A stretch of 64,000 bases of DNA, taken from assembly GCA_022843325.1 (NCBI GenBank), contig JALHNV010000004.1, positions 28,815 to 92,814 of the forward strand. The letters are read 5' to 3'. Positions 61,977 through 64,000 of the stretch are shown here, in pieces (within the stretch, counting starts at the first letter, position 1; every line of letters starts with the position of its first letter). The translations under genes were made by a program, and so were the position numbers. The stretch comes from Pseudolabrys sp. GTDB taxonomy: Bacteria > Pseudomonadota > Alphaproteobacteria > Rhizobiales > Xanthobacteraceae. A model generated the notes under the pieces. That model saw only the letters and a list, made by a program, of their open reading frames with translations. It did not search any database and was not told where the DNA came from.

Positions 61977-62092
61977 ATGATGAGGCACGCGCGCCGCTGC
62001 CCGTGCGCATCTACCCCGCTTTCGATCGCCTGCGATTCCCGCTAAGCTTGTCCCAATAAACAAGTTCAACGATAAATTTAGGGAGGATCCGG

Positions 62093-63070
62093 ATGAAGAC
62101 GTTCCCGACGTATGCTGCCGCATGTCTCGCCGTCGCTGCGGCGATGATCGCCGCGCCGGCGCAGGCGCAGACCTGGCCCACCAAGCCTGTCACCGTGATC
62201 GTGCCCTTCGCCGCCGGCGGCAACACGGATGTGGCCGCGCGCATTTTCGCCGACCGCCTGTCGCAGCGTCTGGGCCAGCAGTTTGTGATCGAGAACAGGA
62301 CCGGCGCGGGCGGCAGCCTTGGCGTCGCGGCGATGGCGCGCGCGCAGCCGGACGGTTACACCCTGGGCGTCGTCACCGCCGGCACGCTGTTCATCCTGCC
62401 GCACATCTACAAGGACAAGCTCGGCTACGACGCGCGCAAGGACATTCGCCCGGTCGCGATGGTCGGCACGCAGCCCAACATGCTGATCGTGCATGCGAGC
62501 ATCCCGGCCAAGACGGTCCCGGAGTTCATCGCCTATATCAAGGCCAATCCCGACAAGCTCAGCTACGGCACGTCCGGCATCGGTACCTCGCAGCATCTCT
62601 GCATGGAGCTGATCGTGCAGCACACCGGCGCCAAGATCGCGCATGTGCCGTACCGCGCGTCGAACCAGATCATCCAGGACCTGCTCGGCGGGCAGATCCA
62701 GATGACCTGCGACCAGTTCTCGACCGCCTACCCGCAGGTGCAGGCCGGCAAGGCGAAAGCCATCGCCGTGTCGTCGCTCGAGCGCTATGGCTTCGACAAT
62801 TCGATCCCGACGCTGGCGGAGAGCATTCCGGGGCTTGAAGTCACATGGTCGGCGGTCTTCATCACGCCGGCCAATGTGCCGGAGACTATCCGCAAGAAGC
62901 TGGCCGACGAACTGATCGCGATCACCAAGGAGCCGGCCATCATCGAGCGGCTGAAGGCGCTGAGCGTGACGCCGGCCAGCCTGTCGGGCGCCGATCTGGA
63001 GAAGAACATCGCCGCCGACTACGCCAAGTGGCAGCCGATCGTCGAGCGGGCGAAGATTCCGCAGCCGTGA
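62093..63070 (+). CDS. Bug-family (TctC-like) solute-binding protein
   Basis: 325 residues with a signal peptide (AACLAVAAAMIAAPAQAQ) and GGGAGGATCC upstream. Landmarks: VTVIVPFAAGGNTDVAARIF, ENRTGAGGSLGVAAMARAQP, SYGTSGIGTSQHLCMELI and HVPYRASNQIIQDLLGGQ. A fourth Bug protein in the window, again without TctA/TctB. Ligand unknown. Confidence 0.93.
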   Translation: MKTFPTYAAACLAVAAAMIAAPAQAQTWPTKPVTVIVPFAAGGNTDVAARIFADRLSQRLGQQFVIENRTGAGGSLGVAAMARAQPDGYTLGVVTAGTLFILPHIYKDKLGYDARKDIRPVAMVGTQPNMLIVHASIPAKTVPEFIAYIKANPDKLSYGTSGIGTSQHLCMELIVQHTGAKIAHVPYRASNQIIQDLLGGQIQMTCDQFSTAYPQVQAGKAKAIAVSSLERYGFDNSIPTLAESIPGLEVTWSAVFITPANVPETIRKKLADELIAITKEPAIIERLKALSVTPASLSGADLEKNIAADYAKWQPIVERAKIPQP

Positions 63071-63111
63071 GGTTATGGCCGGGAAGCGTTGTGGTGTGCT
63101 TAGACCCGCGT

Positions 63112-63202
63112 CGTCATGGCCGGGCTTGTCCCGGCCATCCACGTTTTTAAGCCGGTAGGCGACTCAAGACGTGGATGCCCGGCACAAGGCCGGGCATGAC
63201 GG
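63112..63202. repeat. dispersed palindromic repeat, family B, inverted pair
   Basis: Left unit CGTCATGGCCGGGCTTGTCC, right unit ending AAGGCCGGGCATGACGG, with inner arms CCACGT / ACGTGG. It lies between the Bug gene and the DUF2442 gene. Confidence 0.88.
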
Positions 63203-63223
63203 ATTGTGGCGAACGCCGTGCCG

Positions 63224-63508
63224 ATGGCTGATGCGATGATCAGAGTCAGACGCGTAAAATCCGTTGGTGTTTTCCGGCTCGCAGTCGAGTTCTCCGACGG
63301 CATGCGAGGTGAGCGAGACTTTTCGTCTTTGATATCCGAAAAGACCGGACCGATGGCCGAGCCGCTTAAGGACGCCGCATACTTCGCCCGCGTCTTTATC
63401 GAGGATGGCGCCCTAACGTGGCCGAACGGTTACGACTGGGACCCGATCGCGCTTCATGATGAAATGAAAGATGCGAAGTTGCTGAAGCCGGCGCAGGCGG
63501 CGGAGTAG
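63224..63508 (+). CDS. DUF2442-family small protein
   Basis: 94 residues from ATG 63224; GTG 63206 and ATG 63236 are alternatives, and none has a clear ribosome site. The family core is VGVFRLAVEFSDGMRGERDF, LKDAAYFARVFIEDGALTWP and NGYDWDPIALHDEMK. DUF2442 proteins often sit next to DUF4160-type partners in small two-gene modules of unknown role; no partner is seen here. Confidence 0.8.
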   Translation: MADAMIRVRRVKSVGVFRLAVEFSDGMRGERDFSSLISEKTGPMAEPLKDAAYFARVFIEDGALTWPNGYDWDPIALHDEMKDAKLLKPAQAAE

Positions 63509-63514
63509 CGTCTG

Positions 63515-63597
63515 TCATGGCCGGGCTTGTCCCGGCCATCCCGGTTAGGCTGCTCTCCTAAGCGGGATCACCGGGCCAAGCCCGGTGATGACAAGGT
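63515..63597. repeat. dispersed palindromic repeat, family B, inverted pair
   Basis: Left unit TGTCATGGCCGGGCTTGTCC, right unit GGCCAAGCCCGGTGATGACA. The inner CCCGGTTAGG / CCTAAGCGGG is imperfect. It fills the gap between the DUF2442 and lepA gene ends. Confidence 0.85.
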
Positions 63598-63604
63598 CAG
63601 TGCC

Positions 63605-64000
63605 TCACACATCCACCTTCAGCGCGGCGATGAACGCCTCCTGCGGGATGTCGACCTTGCCGAACTGCCGCATTTTCTTTTTGCCCTTCTTCTGCTTGTC
63701 GAGCAATTTGCGTTTGCGGGTGGCGTCGCCGCCGTAGCACTTCGCGGTCACATCCTTGCGCAACGCGCGCACGGTCTCGCGGGCGATGATCTTGCCGCCG
63801 ATGGCGGCCTGGATCGGCACCTGGAACATGTGCGGCGGGATCAGCTCCTTGAGCTTCTCCACCATGCCGCGGCCGCGTGTCTCGGCGCGGCTGCGGTGCA
63901 CCAGCATCGACAGCGCGTCGACAGCCTCGTCGTTGACCAGGATCGACATCTTCACGAGGTCGGCTTCCTTGTAGTCGGTCAGGTGATAGTCGAACGAGGA
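63605..64000 (-). CDS. lepA: elongation factor 4 (LepA), C-terminal part
   Basis: About 131 C-terminal residues are in the window; the GTPase domain lies beyond its edge. The C-terminal domain is unmistakable: [60 protein letters not shown] and [20 protein letters not shown]. LepA back-translocates or assists stalled ribosomes. Confidence 0.96.
   Translation of the reverse strand, partial: SSFDYHLTDYKEADLVKMSILVNDEAVDALSMLVHRSRAETRGRGMVEKLKELIPPHMFQVPIQAAIGGKIIARETVRALRKDVTAKCYGGDATRKRKLLDKQKKGKKKMRQFGKVDIPQEAFIAALKVDV

Noticed and set aside
1549..63597. palindromic repeats considered as CRISPR
   Set aside because: Units are dispersed singly or in facing pairs, with no regular spacers and no cas genes.
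63112..63597. two family-B repeats flanking DUF2442 considered as an insertion sequence
   Set aside because: No transposase and no target-site duplication seen; each flank is itself an inverted pair rather than a single terminal repeat.

Overview
This 64 kb window is a piece of a GC-rich alphaproteobacterial chromosome, most likely from the order Rhizobiales (Bradyrhizobium / Rhodopseudomonas / Pseudolabrys-like). The basis is codon use, the many solute-binding proteins, the Bug-type (tripartite tricarboxylate) binding proteins without membrane partners, the infA-helicase pair, and two families of dispersed GC-rich palindromic repeats. Genus-level placement is inference. No rRNA, tRNA, CRISPR array, prophage or intact insertion sequence is visible. 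About 63 protein genes are supported.

Layout. (1) 1-1486: the end of an FAD-dependent oxidoreductase, a cupin and a YaiI-family protein. (2) 11185 down to 1643, minus strand: a same-strand run of a branched-chain-amino-acid-type ABC importer (binding protein, two permeases, two ATPases), three paralogous PuuE-like polysaccharide deacetylase-fold hydrolases, an amidase and pyrE. It looks like an uptake-and-hydrolysis operon for an amide or cyclic amide. (3) 11467-14393: a TRAP importer. (4) 14481-20320: a signal-less NMT1/THI5-like protein with a LivF remnant beside it, a GMC oxidoreductase, and a transketolase/E1-like enzyme divergent from an Lrp-type regulator. (5) 20426-23400: cell-wall enzymes (MepA and two L,D-transpeptidases). 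(6) 23407-28030: an S10-type peptidase, a type-I binding protein and two Bug proteins. (7) 28087-29783: IF-1 and a DEAD-box helicase. (8) 30162-36825: a CoA-transferase, an enoyl-CoA hydratase, an iron-type ABC transporter whose binding-protein gene appears deleted, and a succinate-semialdehyde dehydrogenase. (9) 36923-41501: a lone molybdopterin hydroxylase large subunit, an ACMSD-type amidohydrolase and an Ldh2 dehydrogenase. (10) 41557-48845: a Bug protein, two Gfo/Idh oxidoreductases, a two-subunit CoA-transferase-like enzyme, a MetF-like reductase and a CobW GTPase. (11) 49021-53928: a nitrate/taurine-type ABC importer with two different permeases plus an LVIVD-repeat protein. (12) 54152-60800: assorted enzymes and small membrane proteins. 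(13) 60837-64000: a MazEF toxin-antitoxin pair preceded by an unusual array of hairpins, a Bug protein, a DUF2442 protein and the C-terminal part of LepA.

Most of the window is import and catabolism of small organic acids, amides and CoA-linked substrates. The least explained items are the hairpin array upstream of mazEF (four hairpins sharing a TTGCGA loop inside an 18-bp inverted repeat) and the amide-type operon with three divergent deacetylase paralogs. Two gene relics are also visible: a LivF fragment, and a binding-protein stump between an ABC ATPase and its permease.
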